64,000 nucleotides of DNA from CALNZV01 sp942491115 (GTDB taxonomy: Bacteria; Desulfobacterota; Desulfobacteria; Desulfobacterales; UBA5852): NCBI GenBank assembly GCA_942491115.1, contig CALNZV010000007.1, positions 806,001 through 870,000 on the forward strand. The letters run 5' to 3'. The position numbers were made by a program, and so were the translations under genes. Positions 8,538 through 16,476 of the stretch are shown in pieces. The notes beneath the pieces are model-generated. The model ran no database searches. It was given only the letters and a program-made list of their open reading frames with translations, and was not told where the DNA came from. Numbering within the stretch: position 1 is the stretch's first letter; every line of letters begins with the position of its first letter.

Positions 8538-8973
8538 TTTCGATCACCTTTTGAAACTGCTTGACCATAATATATCGTCGGATCGCAATGGAAATCATCT
8601 CTGTCGTGGGTGACGACGCGAACGCCGTGAGATACGGGTGCCGGCCCAGATAAAGGGGCAAGAACTCGCCGGCCTCATCCGCCGAGAGCACCCGCGCACG
8701 CCCCAACGCCGTCACGGCCGCCGCCTGATGAAAATCCTCGACAGCGTTGACGCTGTTGGTGATGAGTATCGCCACCCGACTGTCTGCCGTCAAGTTCGCA
8801 AATTTCCGTGTTTCCCGAGCGGTGGTGAACACGAGGCTATTGAGGCTATCGGCAACCGCATAGGCCACGAGGCTGGCATAGGGCTGGCCCCCTTCGTGGG
8901 TGGAAAGCACGCCCAACTTCTGTGAATGCAGGAGGGTCCTCAACTGAGCTCGAATGGTCTCTGATGAATCCAT
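8503..8973 (-). CDS. Pyridoxamine 5'-phosphate oxidase-like flavin-binding protein
   Basis: A 156-residue single-domain protein of the PPOX/FMN-binding split-barrel family: LGVLSTHEGGQPYASLVAYAV near residue 20, FTTARETRKFANLTADSRVAILI near 50, and AVTALGRARVL near 85. Such small proteins bind FMN or F420 or haem-like ligands; the particular role is unknown. It lies between the EamA exporter (12 bp) and the dikinase, whose start codon is inside its 3' end, so the genes are likely translated together. Confidence 0.8.
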   Translation of the reverse strand: MDSSETIRAQLRTLLHSQKLGVLSTHEGGQPYASLVAYAVADSLNSLVFTTARETRKFANLTADSRVAILITNSVNAVEDFHQAAAVTALGRARVLSADEAGEFLPLYLGRHPYLTAFASSPTTEMISIAIRRYIMVKQFQKVIEIDVSPALDPAP

Positions 8974-8985
8974 GAGTACTCCTGG

Positions 8986-9945
8986 TCAATGGTCAGGAAC
9001 CGCCGGTCGGTTGGTCAGCCAGATGCCGCCGAGGACGAGGGCGGCACCCAGCAGCAGAGAACCGGTAATCGGTTCGCTAAGGATGAGGTAACTGAACACA
9101 ATCGCACTGACCGGGACGGCGTTGATAAATACCCCGGCCTTTGTGGGGCCGATGGAACGAATGCCCTCATAATACCACACAAATCCCAGTACGGTGCCGA
9201 AAAAGCCAAGATAGAAAATGGCAAGCCAAGCCTTCCAGGGAATGGCGAGGGCCGCCGGGACAAGTCCTTCGGCAACCGCCGCCGGCAGCAGGCAAAGGGT
9301 TCCGGTGACCGATGCGAAAAAGACAGCCGACAGGGGCGTCATGGATTTCATGAATACTTTCCCCAGAAGGGAAAAGGCCACCCAGCTGATCACGCATCCG
9401 ATGATCAGCAACTCCCCCGTTCCCACCCCCGAATCCAGAATGTGACGGAAATCACCCCGACTGATGACCACCACCGCTCCCGATACCGATACGAGAATCC
9501 CCAAAAATCGGATCGGAGTCAGTCGCTCCCCGAAAAACAAGGCCGAAAACAGAGCGATCCCGATGGGATTATTGGCAATGATGATGGCCGCACGGCTGGC
9601 CTCGATCAATGCGAGACCTTTGAAAAAACACAGATTGTAGCTGAATACGCCCGTCAGTCCCAGGAGCAGGCAGGGCATCACCTGCCGTGCCGAGGGTTTG
9701 GGCACACGCCCCTCGATGCGCAGCACTGCCAGCCATAGAAAAAGGGATGCGATGAAAAACCGAAAAAAAGCCGCGGTAAACGGTCCCATATGTCGGGCGG
9801 CAATCTTGCCGGCAATGAAGGTCCCGCCCCAGAACACCGCCATCAGCATCAGTTTGATGTAGACCAGGGCGGGGACGGGGTGCGAGGACTCGGAACCGGA
9901 AGGGCTCACGATAGTGTCGCCTGGCGCATCGACGGATAATCTCAC
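8986..9945 (-). CDS. EamA/DMT-family metabolite exporter
   Basis: A 319-residue inner-membrane protein with about ten hydrophobic segments in two EamA repeats, first repeat from KLMLMAVFWGGTFIAGKIAARHMGP, second near LLIIGCVISWVAFSLLGKV. Members export amino acids or other small metabolites by proton antiport. The first 28 residues are hydrophilic and the true start could be the later in-frame Met at residue 33. It is 36 bp downstream of the DHH gene on the same strand. Substrate unknown. Confidence 0.85.
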   Translation of the reverse strand: MRLSVDAPGDTIVSPSGSESSHPVPALVYIKLMLMAVFWGGTFIAGKIAARHMGPFTAAFFRFFIASLFLWLAVLRIEGRVPKPSARQVMPCLLLGLTGVFSYNLCFFKGLALIEASRAAIIIANNPIGIALFSALFFGERLTPIRFLGILVSVSGAVVVISRGDFRHILDSGVGTGELLIIGCVISWVAFSLLGKVFMKSMTPLSAVFFASVTGTLCLLPAAVAEGLVPAALAIPWKAWLAIFYLGFFGTVLGFVWYYEGIRSIGPTKAGVFINAVPVSAIVFSYLILSEPITGSLLLGAALVLGGIWLTNRPAVPDH

Positions 9946-9981
9946 ACAGTTCTCCCGGTATGACCGCGGTCACGGGTTGGG

Positions 9982-10878
9982 CTAGGCCTCAATGGGGTCG
10001 TTTTGGATCAGGGTGCTCAGAATCGCGGAAATGTAAGCGTCCGATTTGCTGACGTGAAAGCGACAGGATCCCGCACCCGGGTGCCCTCCCCCCTCGAAGC
10101 GTTTCATCAGAAGCCCCACGTTGACGCGGCAATTCCGGTTGAAGATGCTGTGTCCGACACTGACGATCACCCGATTCGGGTCCCTGCCGTCGAACCGGAT
10201 CTTCGCCTGAACCACGGTTTCGGGATACAGGGAATAGACCAGAAACCGATTGCCTGAAGGGGCTTTTTCAAGACCTCGAAAATCGGTGACTGCTACCGGT
10301 CCCTGGATAGTGGTATGGGCTTTCAACAATTCCCGGTAGTTGAGGTTGTCCTTGATCACTTCCTCGCACCTTGCGGACACCTCGGGATCCGTCATCATCT
10401 GATCCACCGACGACTGCCCTAGCAGCTGGACCACGTGGTTCCAATAGGGCTCGTCGTCGAGGTGACGGCCGGACACGGTCATGGAAAGAAGGACGTAAGG
10501 GTGATGTTCCGGATGGAGCACCTCTTCTTCGGTCAGATCCGCCGAGTCGATCTTGTCGGCCTGCCGGACCAGTTCATCGAAGTCCCGGGAGAAGGAGCCG
10601 CTGTAGTAGCGGTGAATCAGACCCGCCGCCGACGGGGCCAGTTCGAAAAGTCCCGCCACCGGGGTTTCGGGTGTGTTGGAAAAGTGATGATCGAACCACA
10701 AAGAACAGTCGGAATGGTAGGGAAGGTTGGCGATAATGTCCCCGGTTTTAATCGGAACCTGCCCTTTCTGCATCTCGCTGGGCTCGATCCAAAAGGTGGG
10801 CTCCGTTACCGCCACTGCATCCATCAGCAGTGCCGCGCAGACCACGCCATCGAAATCAGCTCTGGTGACAATGCGCAT
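9982..10878 (-). CDS. DHH-family phosphoesterase, exopolyphosphatase-like
   Basis: A 298-residue protein beginning MRIVTRADFDGVVCAALLMDA at 10878; the reading frame is open further upstream but those residues are not conserved-looking, and GGAG precedes this ATG. It has the DHH motif in WFDHHFSNTP, an ADKIDSADL metal motif near 125, and the DHHA1 glycine motif GGGHPGAGSC near 270. These define the DHH-DHHA1 phosphoesterases that hydrolyse oligonucleotides, cyclic dinucleotide products or polyphosphate with Mn2+. The substrate is not determined by sequence. It begins the long minus-strand run and is divergent from sixA, with about 200 bp between. Confidence 0.83.
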   Translation of the reverse strand: MRIVTRADFDGVVCAALLMDAVAVTEPTFWIEPSEMQKGQVPIKTGDIIANLPYHSDCSLWFDHHFSNTPETPVAGLFELAPSAAGLIHRYYSGSFSRDFDELVRQADKIDSADLTEEEVLHPEHHPYVLLSMTVSGRHLDDEPYWNHVVQLLGQSSVDQMMTDPEVSARCEEVIKDNLNYRELLKAHTTIQGPVAVTDFRGLEKAPSGNRFLVYSLYPETVVQAKIRFDGRDPNRVIVSVGHSIFNRNCRVNVGLLMKRFEGGGHPGAGSCRFHVSKSDAYISAILSTLIQNDPIEA

Positions 10879-11080
10879 AGTGATAGACTCCGGTTGTTTG
10901 GGTGGCATCCGACACGGGGTGTCTCGATCGAGATCCCCGGAAAAGGCTGGTCGATCCGGGGCTGAATCCGGCGCCGTTGCTGATGTGACTCGGGTGAAAT
11001 CCCCTGTTCTTTCTTGACCTGGGCCGGTTACCGGGGCAAACTGAATACTCGCATAGTAAATCAAAAGGAAGGGGAGAGCA

Positions 11081-11542
11081 ATGACCCTTTACCTGGTTCA
11101 GCACGGCAAGAGCCTGCCCGCGGAGGACGGACCCGACCCCGGTCTGTCACCGGAGGGCCGCGGAACCGTTCATCGGATTGCAGAAGTGGCCAAGGCATAC
11201 GGCATCCGGGTTGACGCCATTTTCCACAGCGGGAAAAAACGTGCCGAGGAAACGGCTGACATTTTTGTCGGGCACCTCTCCCCCGCCGGTGGCTCCCGCC
11301 AACAGTCCGGCCTCAAACCCATGGATGACGTGGCGCGCCTTGCCGGCCTCTTGGACCCAAACGACTTTCTGATGCTCGTGGGGCACCTCCCGTTCATGAG
11401 CCGCCTGGCCGGGTGGCTCGTCACCGGAAACGCCGATCAGCCGGTTTTTGCCTTTCAGAACGGCGGCATCGTCTGCCTGGACCGAAAACCGGATGCCGAT
11501 CGGTGGATCATCAAGTGGTCCCTCTCCCCTGATATCGGGTAA
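11081..11542 (+). CDS. sixA: Phosphohistidine phosphatase SixA
   Basis: A 153-residue histidine-phosphatase-superfamily protein. The catalytic LVQHGKS (usual RHG variant QHG) is at residues 5-11, SGKKRAEETADIF near 50 and the second active-site His in LVGHLPFMSRL near 100. Known SixA proteins dephosphorylate phosphohistidine on HPt or PTS proteins. The variant QHG instead of RHG occurs in this family but changes a phosphate-binding Arg, so activity is likely, not certain. It is followed by the enoyl-CoA hydratase gene 58 bp away. Confidence 0.85.
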   Translation: MTLYLVQHGKSLPAEDGPDPGLSPEGRGTVHRIAEVAKAYGIRVDAIFHSGKKRAEETADIFVGHLSPAGGSRQQSGLKPMDDVARLAGLLDPNDFLMLVGHLPFMSRLAGWLVTGNADQPVFAFQNGGIVCLDRKPDADRWIIKWSLSPDIG

Positions 11543-11600
11543 ATCAGGGGGGCAACCCTCATGTCGTGAGTGGCCGATACCGGAGAAAGGCAAGGATTCC

Positions 11601-12368
11601 ATGGAGTTGGAATGCATCGTCTATGAAAAAACCGACGGCATCGCCGTCATCCGTCTCAACCGGCCCAGGGTATTGAACGCCATGAACCGCCGGCTCTGGG
11701 CCGACATGGAAAGCGCCCTCGATGACGCCCGGGAAGACAGCGACGTCAAGGTGCTTCTCATCACGGGAGAGGGCCGGGCGTTTTCCACCGGCGCCGACCT
11801 AAAGGCATCGGGACGGCGAACCATCGAGGAATACCGGACCTACCTCACGGCCCTTCAGGAAGTCTCCAGAAAGCTCATTCGATTCGACAAGCCCACCGTC
11901 GCCGCCATCAACGGATACGCCCTGGGTTCCGGCTACGAGCTCGCCCTGGCCTGCGATATCCGAATCGCCGCCGAAGACGCTCCCATCGGCTCTCCGGAAG
12001 CCCGAGTGGCCTCGTCGGTAACCGGCGGCGCCCTGCGACTTCTCCAGGATTTGGTCGGCCCCGGAAAGGCCAGCGAACTGCTGTTCACCGCCGAGAATAT
12101 CGATGGGAAGGAGGCCGAGCGAATCGGACTGGTCAACCGGGCGGTGCCTTCCGATCGGCTGATGGATGCGGCCATGGAGATGGCCCGAAAGATTGCAGCC
12201 AATGCCGCCATCTCCCTGCAGATGATCAAAAAGGGGCTTCTGATGGCCAGGGCGGAGGCGAGTCTCGACGCCATCATGACCTTCGAGGTGGAGGCGTGTC
12301 TGTCCTGTGTGTCGTCGGCGGACCGCCAGACGGCGCTGAAGACCTTCGAAGGCCGAAAACGCCGTTGA
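11601..12368 (+). CDS. Enoyl-CoA hydratase/isomerase family protein
   Basis: A 255-residue crotonase-fold protein starting at the ATG at 11601, where family similarity begins (MELECIVYEKTDGIAVIRLNRPRVLNAMN). It has the CoA and oxyanion-hole block GRAFSTGADLKASG (about 55-70) and ALGSGYELALACDIRIAAEDA (about 100-120) with one catalytic Glu; the second Glu position reads ARVASSVTGGA, so a simple hydratase mechanism is not assured. It precedes the ADP-forming acyl-CoA synthetase by 39 bp and both are probably one transcript for acyl-CoA turnover. Confidence 0.85.
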   Translation: MELECIVYEKTDGIAVIRLNRPRVLNAMNRRLWADMESALDDAREDSDVKVLLITGEGRAFSTGADLKASGRRTIEEYRTYLTALQEVSRKLIRFDKPTVAAINGYALGSGYELALACDIRIAAEDAPIGSPEARVASSVTGGALRLLQDLVGPGKASELLFTAENIDGKEAERIGLVNRAVPSDRLMDAAMEMARKIAANAAISLQMIKKGLLMARAEASLDAIMTFEVEACLSCVSSADRQTALKTFEGRKRR

Positions 12369-12407
12369 CCATTCGCCGGGCGACGGCATGGAAAAGGAGG
12401 GGATGGC

Positions 12408-14555
12408 ATGGGTCTTGAGCACATTTTTCAGGCCGGCTCCGTGGCCGTTATCGGTGCATCCCAAACCGTCACCAAAAGGGGCTACCAGGCCATCCGGACG
12501 CTCCTGGACGAAAAGTACGAGGGCCGCATCTACCCCGTCAACCCCAAGGAAAAGCGGATCCTCGGATTCGACTGCTACCCGACGATCGCCGATATCGACG
12601 GCGATGTGGATCTCGCCCTCATTACGACCCCTGCGAAAAGCATCCCCGGCATTCTGGAGGCCTGCGGTAAAAAAGGTGTCAAGGGAGCCGTGGTCATCGC
12701 GGGGGGGTTCGGAGAAAGGGACTCGACGGGCAAAGCGCTCGAAACCGAGATGGTCGACACCGCCCGGAAGTGGGGAATCCGGCTCGTCGGGCCCAACACG
12801 TCCGGCATGATGAATCTTCATTCCCACCTGAACCTAGTCGGGTTGAGGGGAGCACCGGCGGGGGATATCGCCCTGGTTAGCCAAAGCGGCAACATGGCCC
12901 TGACCCTCATCACCGAGGCCCGGGTCAAGAGCAATAAGGGCTTTTCTTACTATGTCGGAGTTGGCAATGAGGCGGACATCAAGTTCCACGAATACCTGGC
13001 CTTCTTCCAGAACGACCCCCGCACCCGGGCCATTCTCATGTACGTGGAAGGCATGCGTGACGGCCGCAGCTTTCTTCAACAGGCTTGCCGCACGAGCCTC
13101 TCCAAACCCATCATCATGCTCAAAAGCGGGCGCAGCGCGACAGGCAAGCGCGCAGCCGGCTCCCATACCGGAGCCCTTGCCGGCATGTCCCGAGTGGCCA
13201 AGGGGGCCTTCCGCCGATCGGGGATCATCATGATCGAACAGTCAGACGAGCTGTTTCCGGTAGCGGAGACCCTGGCCTCCCTTCCCCCCATCAAGAACAA
13301 CAATGTTGCCATCCTGGCCGACGGGGGCGGCCATGCCACCATCGCCTCAGACCTTCTATCCGATCAGGGCATCGGATTGCCCCGACTCGGCGACAAGGCT
13401 CAGGAAAAGCTCAGGGCCATCCTTCCGGATGCCGCCACTGTCGGCAATCCCGTGGACGTGGCCGGGGGGACGGACGACGACCCGTCGCTCTTCGCCGACT
13501 GCGCCCGCATCATTCTGAAGGATTCGGCCGTTGGGGGGCTTTTGATAGTAGGGCTATTCGGTGGATACGGGATACGCTTTGCCGAAAGCCTATCCCTCAA
13601 GGAAGAGGATGCGGCCCATCAGATGGGCAAGATCGTTCAGCAGGGCGGAAAGCCCATCGTGGTCCATAGCCTGTTCAACTCCCTCAGGCCCCACTCCCTG
13701 GAACTGCTTCGATACTACAACATCACCGTCTACGATTCCCTGGAAGTGGCCTGCCGGTGCATCGGATCCCTGTCGGCATACGGCGCCTATCTCAAATCCT
13801 ACCACGCCAAGACCAGCTTCGAGTTGCAGTGGGGGAAAAAAGCGAACCCCGAGGGCCTTGCCATTATCGAGGCCGCCAGGGCCGAGGGCCGGACGCTCCT
13901 GCTCGAACATGAAGGAAAACGGCTATTCCAACTCCATGGGGCGCCGGTAAGCCGGGACATCTTTGCCCGCACCGCCGAAGAGGCAGCCACCATAGCCGCC
14001 GACATCGACGGCCCTGTGGTCCTCAAGATCGTCTCCCCCGACATTCTCCATAAAAGCGACGCGGGGGGCGTCCGGGTCAACATCAAGGGGGCCGATGCGG
14101 TCCGACACACATTCGATGAGATCGTCTCCAATGCAATCCAGTTCAACCCCGATGCCGATCTACGGGGGGTTCTGGTGTCCCCCATGGCCATGGCCGGGAC
14201 GGAGGTCATCATCGGCACCAAATACGACGACCAGTTCGGGCCCATCATCATGTTCGGACTCGGGGGGATTCTGGTTGAGATTATAAGAGACGTCTCCTTC
14301 AGAGTGTTGCCCATTTCCAGCACGTCGGCCCGGAAAATGATGGAAGAGATCAAGACCTATCCGATTCTGGAGGGGGCCAGGGGGATGCCGGCCTGCGATC
14401 AGAAAGCCCTGCGAAAACTGTTGACCATCTGTTCGGACGTGATGGAAGCCTACCCGGACATTCTTGAAATGGATCTGAATCCGATCATCGTCTACCAGAA
14501 CGGCCTTAACGTGGTGGATACCCGGGTCATCCTGAAGCCGCCAGGAATGGTATGA
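12408..14555 (+). CDS. Acyl-CoA synthetase (ADP-forming), fused alpha-beta
   Basis: A 715-residue protein with an N-terminal CoA-binding Rossmann domain (about 1-135, GSVAVIGASQTVTKRG), succinyl-CoA-ligase-like domains (about 145-460) carrying GSHTGALAGMSR, the motif with the phosphorylated His, and a C-terminal ATP-grasp domain (about 490-705, VVLKIVSPDILHKSDAGGV). This fused form makes acetyl- or acyl-CoA from the acid with ATP giving ADP and phosphate, reversibly, so it can conserve energy from CoA esters. The AAGGAGG site sits seven bases before the ATG. The acid used is not readable. Confidence 0.88.
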   Translation: MGLEHIFQAGSVAVIGASQTVTKRGYQAIRTLLDEKYEGRIYPVNPKEKRILGFDCYPTIADIDGDVDLALITTPAKSIPGILEACGKKGVKGAVVIAGGFGERDSTGKALETEMVDTARKWGIRLVGPNTSGMMNLHSHLNLVGLRGAPAGDIALVSQSGNMALTLITEARVKSNKGFSYYVGVGNEADIKFHEYLAFFQNDPRTRAILMYVEGMRDGRSFLQQACRTSLSKPIIMLKSGRSATGKRAAGSHTGALAGMSRVAKGAFRRSGIIMIEQSDELFPVAETLASLPPIKNNNVAILADGGGHATIASDLLSDQGIGLPRLGDKAQEKLRAILPDAATVGNPVDVAGGTDDDPSLFADCARIILKDSAVGGLLIVGLFGGYGIRFAESLSLKEEDAAHQMGKIVQQGGKPIVVHSLFNSLRPHSLELLRYYNITVYDSLEVACRCIGSLSAYGAYLKSYHAKTSFELQWGKKANPEGLAIIEAARAEGRTLLLEHEGKRLFQLHGAPVSRDIFARTAEEAATIAADIDGPVVLKIVSPDILHKSDAGGVRVNIKGADAVRHTFDEIVSNAIQFNPDADLRGVLVSPMAMAGTEVIIGTKYDDQFGPIIMFGLGGILVEIIRDVSFRVLPISSTSARKMMEEIKTYPILEGARGMPACDQKALRKLLTICSDVMEAYPDILEMDLNPIIVYQNGLNVVDTRVILKPPGMV

Positions 14556-14574
14556 CAGGTGGAATGGGTCATGA

Positions 14575-14603
14575 ACCGCCGGAACCCATGGGGTCCCGGC
14601 GGT
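14575..14603. terminator. Hairpin between convergent genes
   Basis: An inverted repeat with an 8-bp outer stem (ACCGCCGG with CCGGCGGT), one mismatch, a 4-bp inner stem and a three-base loop lies between the stop of the acyl-CoA synthetase and the end of etfA. There is only a GTTT after it, so it is a probable bidirectional transcription end without a strong T-tract. Confidence 0.5.
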
Positions 14604-14639
14604 GTTTGATGGGCGGCGGCTAAAATGGCACGAAACCGG

Positions 14640-15608
14640 TCAGCCTTCTTGGATCTTTTCGGCAAGGTCAGGCAGGAATTCCAGCACGTCGGCCACGACG
14701 CCCACGTCGGCCACCTGGAAGATGGGGGCCTTGGGGTTCTTGTTGATGGCCACGATAAACGGGTTGCCCTTGAGGCCGCCCATGTGCTGGAAAGAGCCGC
14801 TGATGCCGCAGGCGAGGTAGACCTTGGGTTTGACCGTCTTGCCGGAGGTGCCCACCTGCCTCGACTTCTCCATCCATTTGGCGTCGACGATCGGCCGGGA
14901 GCAGGATACGTCGGCCCCCATGGCCTCGGCCAGTTCCTGGGCGATCTCCAGGTTGTCTTCATCCTCGATCCCCCGGCCGATGGAGACCAGCACCTCGCTC
15001 TTGGCGATGTCCACGTCCCCGGTTTCGGCCTCCACGACCTCCAGGAAGCGACGACGGGCCGTCAGGTCACCGGCCTCCCCTGACTTGTCCACGACCCCGC
15101 CGCCGGCGCCTGTGGACTCATCGGGCTGAAACGCTCCGGGACGAACGGACAAGACGGCGCCCGCCGCCATGTCGCAGGTCACGTGGGTGCTGACCGCCCC
15201 TCCGAACTCCTGACGCACGATTTTTAGGACCGATCCCTCACAGTCCTCAATGGCCACCACGTCGGAGACGAAGGCAGAGTCCAGCTTGACGGACAGCCCC
15301 GGCGCCAGATCCATCCCGAAATGCTCGTGGGGAACCAGAAGAACGGCGTCGGCGGGCAGAAGATTGACCAACAGTTTTCGAATCACCTCGGCGTTGGGGT
15401 AGGCCAGCGCGTCGCTGTCCACCTTCCAGACCTCGGGATAGCTGTCGGCCGCCCGGTTGCAGATCTCATCCAGACCCGAACCGCTGCCGGTGACAATGGC
15501 CCTTGGGGCCGCACCGGGGTCGATCTTGCGGGCCGCGGCCAGCAGTTCTTGGGCGGTGTCGTCCACCATGCCGTTTTTGTGCAGAATATATGCAAAGATC
15601 TGAGCCAT
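14640..15608 (-). CDS. etfA: Electron transfer flavoprotein alpha subunit
   Basis: A 322-residue ETF alpha subunit. The C-terminal FAD domain shows GRGIEDEDNLEIAQELAEAMGA (about 195-215), then SRQVGTSGKTVKPKVYLACG and ISGSFQHMGG, the ETF-alpha signature. It pairs with EtfB to carry electrons from acyl-CoA dehydrogenases to a membrane oxidoreductase. ATG overlaps the etfB stop by one base (TAATG), so the pair is coupled, and both lie downstream of the membrane FeS oxidoreductase in one minus-strand operon controlled by the palindrome at 18587. Confidence 0.95.
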   Translation of the reverse strand: MAQIFAYILHKNGMVDDTAQELLAAARKIDPGAAPRAIVTGSGSGLDEICNRAADSYPEVWKVDSDALAYPNAEVIRKLLVNLLPADAVLLVPHEHFGMDLAPGLSVKLDSAFVSDVVAIEDCEGSVLKIVRQEFGGAVSTHVTCDMAAGAVLSVRPGAFQPDESTGAGGGVVDKSGEAGDLTARRRFLEVVEAETGDVDIAKSEVLVSIGRGIEDEDNLEIAQELAEAMGADVSCSRPIVDAKWMEKSRQVGTSGKTVKPKVYLACGISGSFQHMGGLKGNPFIVAINKNPKAPIFQVADVGVVADVLEFLPDLAEKIQEG

Positions 15609-16396
15609 TATTTCAGCCCTCCTTTGGCCTTCAAGAGTTCGATCAGCTTGCCAACGATCTCCTCGGTGCTCCCCTCGAGCATCTCGGCCCCATCACCCAG
15701 GTCGGGCAGGAAGTAATCCAGCCGCTTGACCTTGGCCGCCACCCCACCGACCGACTGGGGGTCGAGCCCCAGGTCACCCGCACCCATCTGAGGGATATCC
15801 ACGGAGGCTACCTTTCGGATGCCCCGGATGCCCACATACCGGGGGTCGTTGATGCCGGTCTGGATCGACAGCACACAGGGCAGATCCATTTCGTTCCACT
15901 CCTGGTTGCCGCCTTCGATTTCCCGACCCACCTTGGCCTTGTCCCCGTCGATCTCGATGGCGTTGACCAGAGAGGCGAAAGGCCAGTCGAGCATGGCCGC
16001 CAGCATCCCTCCCACCTGGCCCGCCCCGTCGTCCGCCTGGGCCCCGGTGAGGACGAGATCGTAGCTGCCTTTTTCCACCGCGGCCTTCAATATGGCGGCA
16101 ATGCCTCTGCCATCGGTGCCGTCGAAGGTGTCGTCCGTCAGCAAAAGCCCGCTGGTGGCCCCCATGGCCATCTCTCGACGCAGCACCTCCTCGTCTTCCT
16201 CATCTCCAACGGTCACCACCGTCACACCGCCCCCGACCCTGTCCACGATCTGAAGGGCCTCCTCAACGGCATAGTTGTCCCATTCGTTGACCGAAAAGAC
16301 CAAATCGTCCCGGTCGATGTCGTTGCCGGCGCTGTTCAGCTCTATCTCGTTTTCCGAGGTATCCGGCACCCGTTTGACGCACACCAGAATCTCCAT
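15608..16396 (-). CDS. etfB: Electron transfer flavoprotein beta subunit
   Basis: A 262-residue ETF beta subunit starting MEILVCVKRVPDTSENEIEL; the ATG at 16396 is preferred because GGGAGG directly abuts the other in-frame ATG at 16402. It has the AMP-binding block VLTGAQADDGAGQVGGMLAAMLDWPFASLV (about 117-146) and the C-terminal insertion GAGDLGLDPQSVGG. It forms the heterodimer with EtfA and is 80 bp after the FeS oxidoreductase gene. Whether the ETF is bifurcating is not decided; no dedicated dehydrogenase is beside it. Confidence 0.95.
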   Translation of the reverse strand: MEILVCVKRVPDTSENEIELNSAGNDIDRDDLVFSVNEWDNYAVEEALQIVDRVGGGVTVVTVGDEEDEEVLRREMAMGATSGLLLTDDTFDGTDGRGIAAILKAAVEKGSYDLVLTGAQADDGAGQVGGMLAAMLDWPFASLVNAIEIDGDKAKVGREIEGGNQEWNEMDLPCVLSIQTGINDPRYVGIRGIRKVASVDIPQMGAGDLGLDPQSVGGVAAKVKRLDYFLPDLGDGAEMLEGSTEEIVGKLIELLKAKGGLK

Positions 16397-16476
16397 GTTC
16401 ATCCTCCCGTTTCAATTGATGGTTCCTCTGATCCCTTCGGTCCGTCTCCCCCCGGGGATGGGGGGTATCCCCACCG

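Noticed and set aside
14640..16396. Bifurcating ETF assignment
   Set aside because: No NADH-binding dehydrogenase or ferredoxin partner is adjacent, and the membrane FeS oxidoreductase next door points to the ordinary quinone-linked role.
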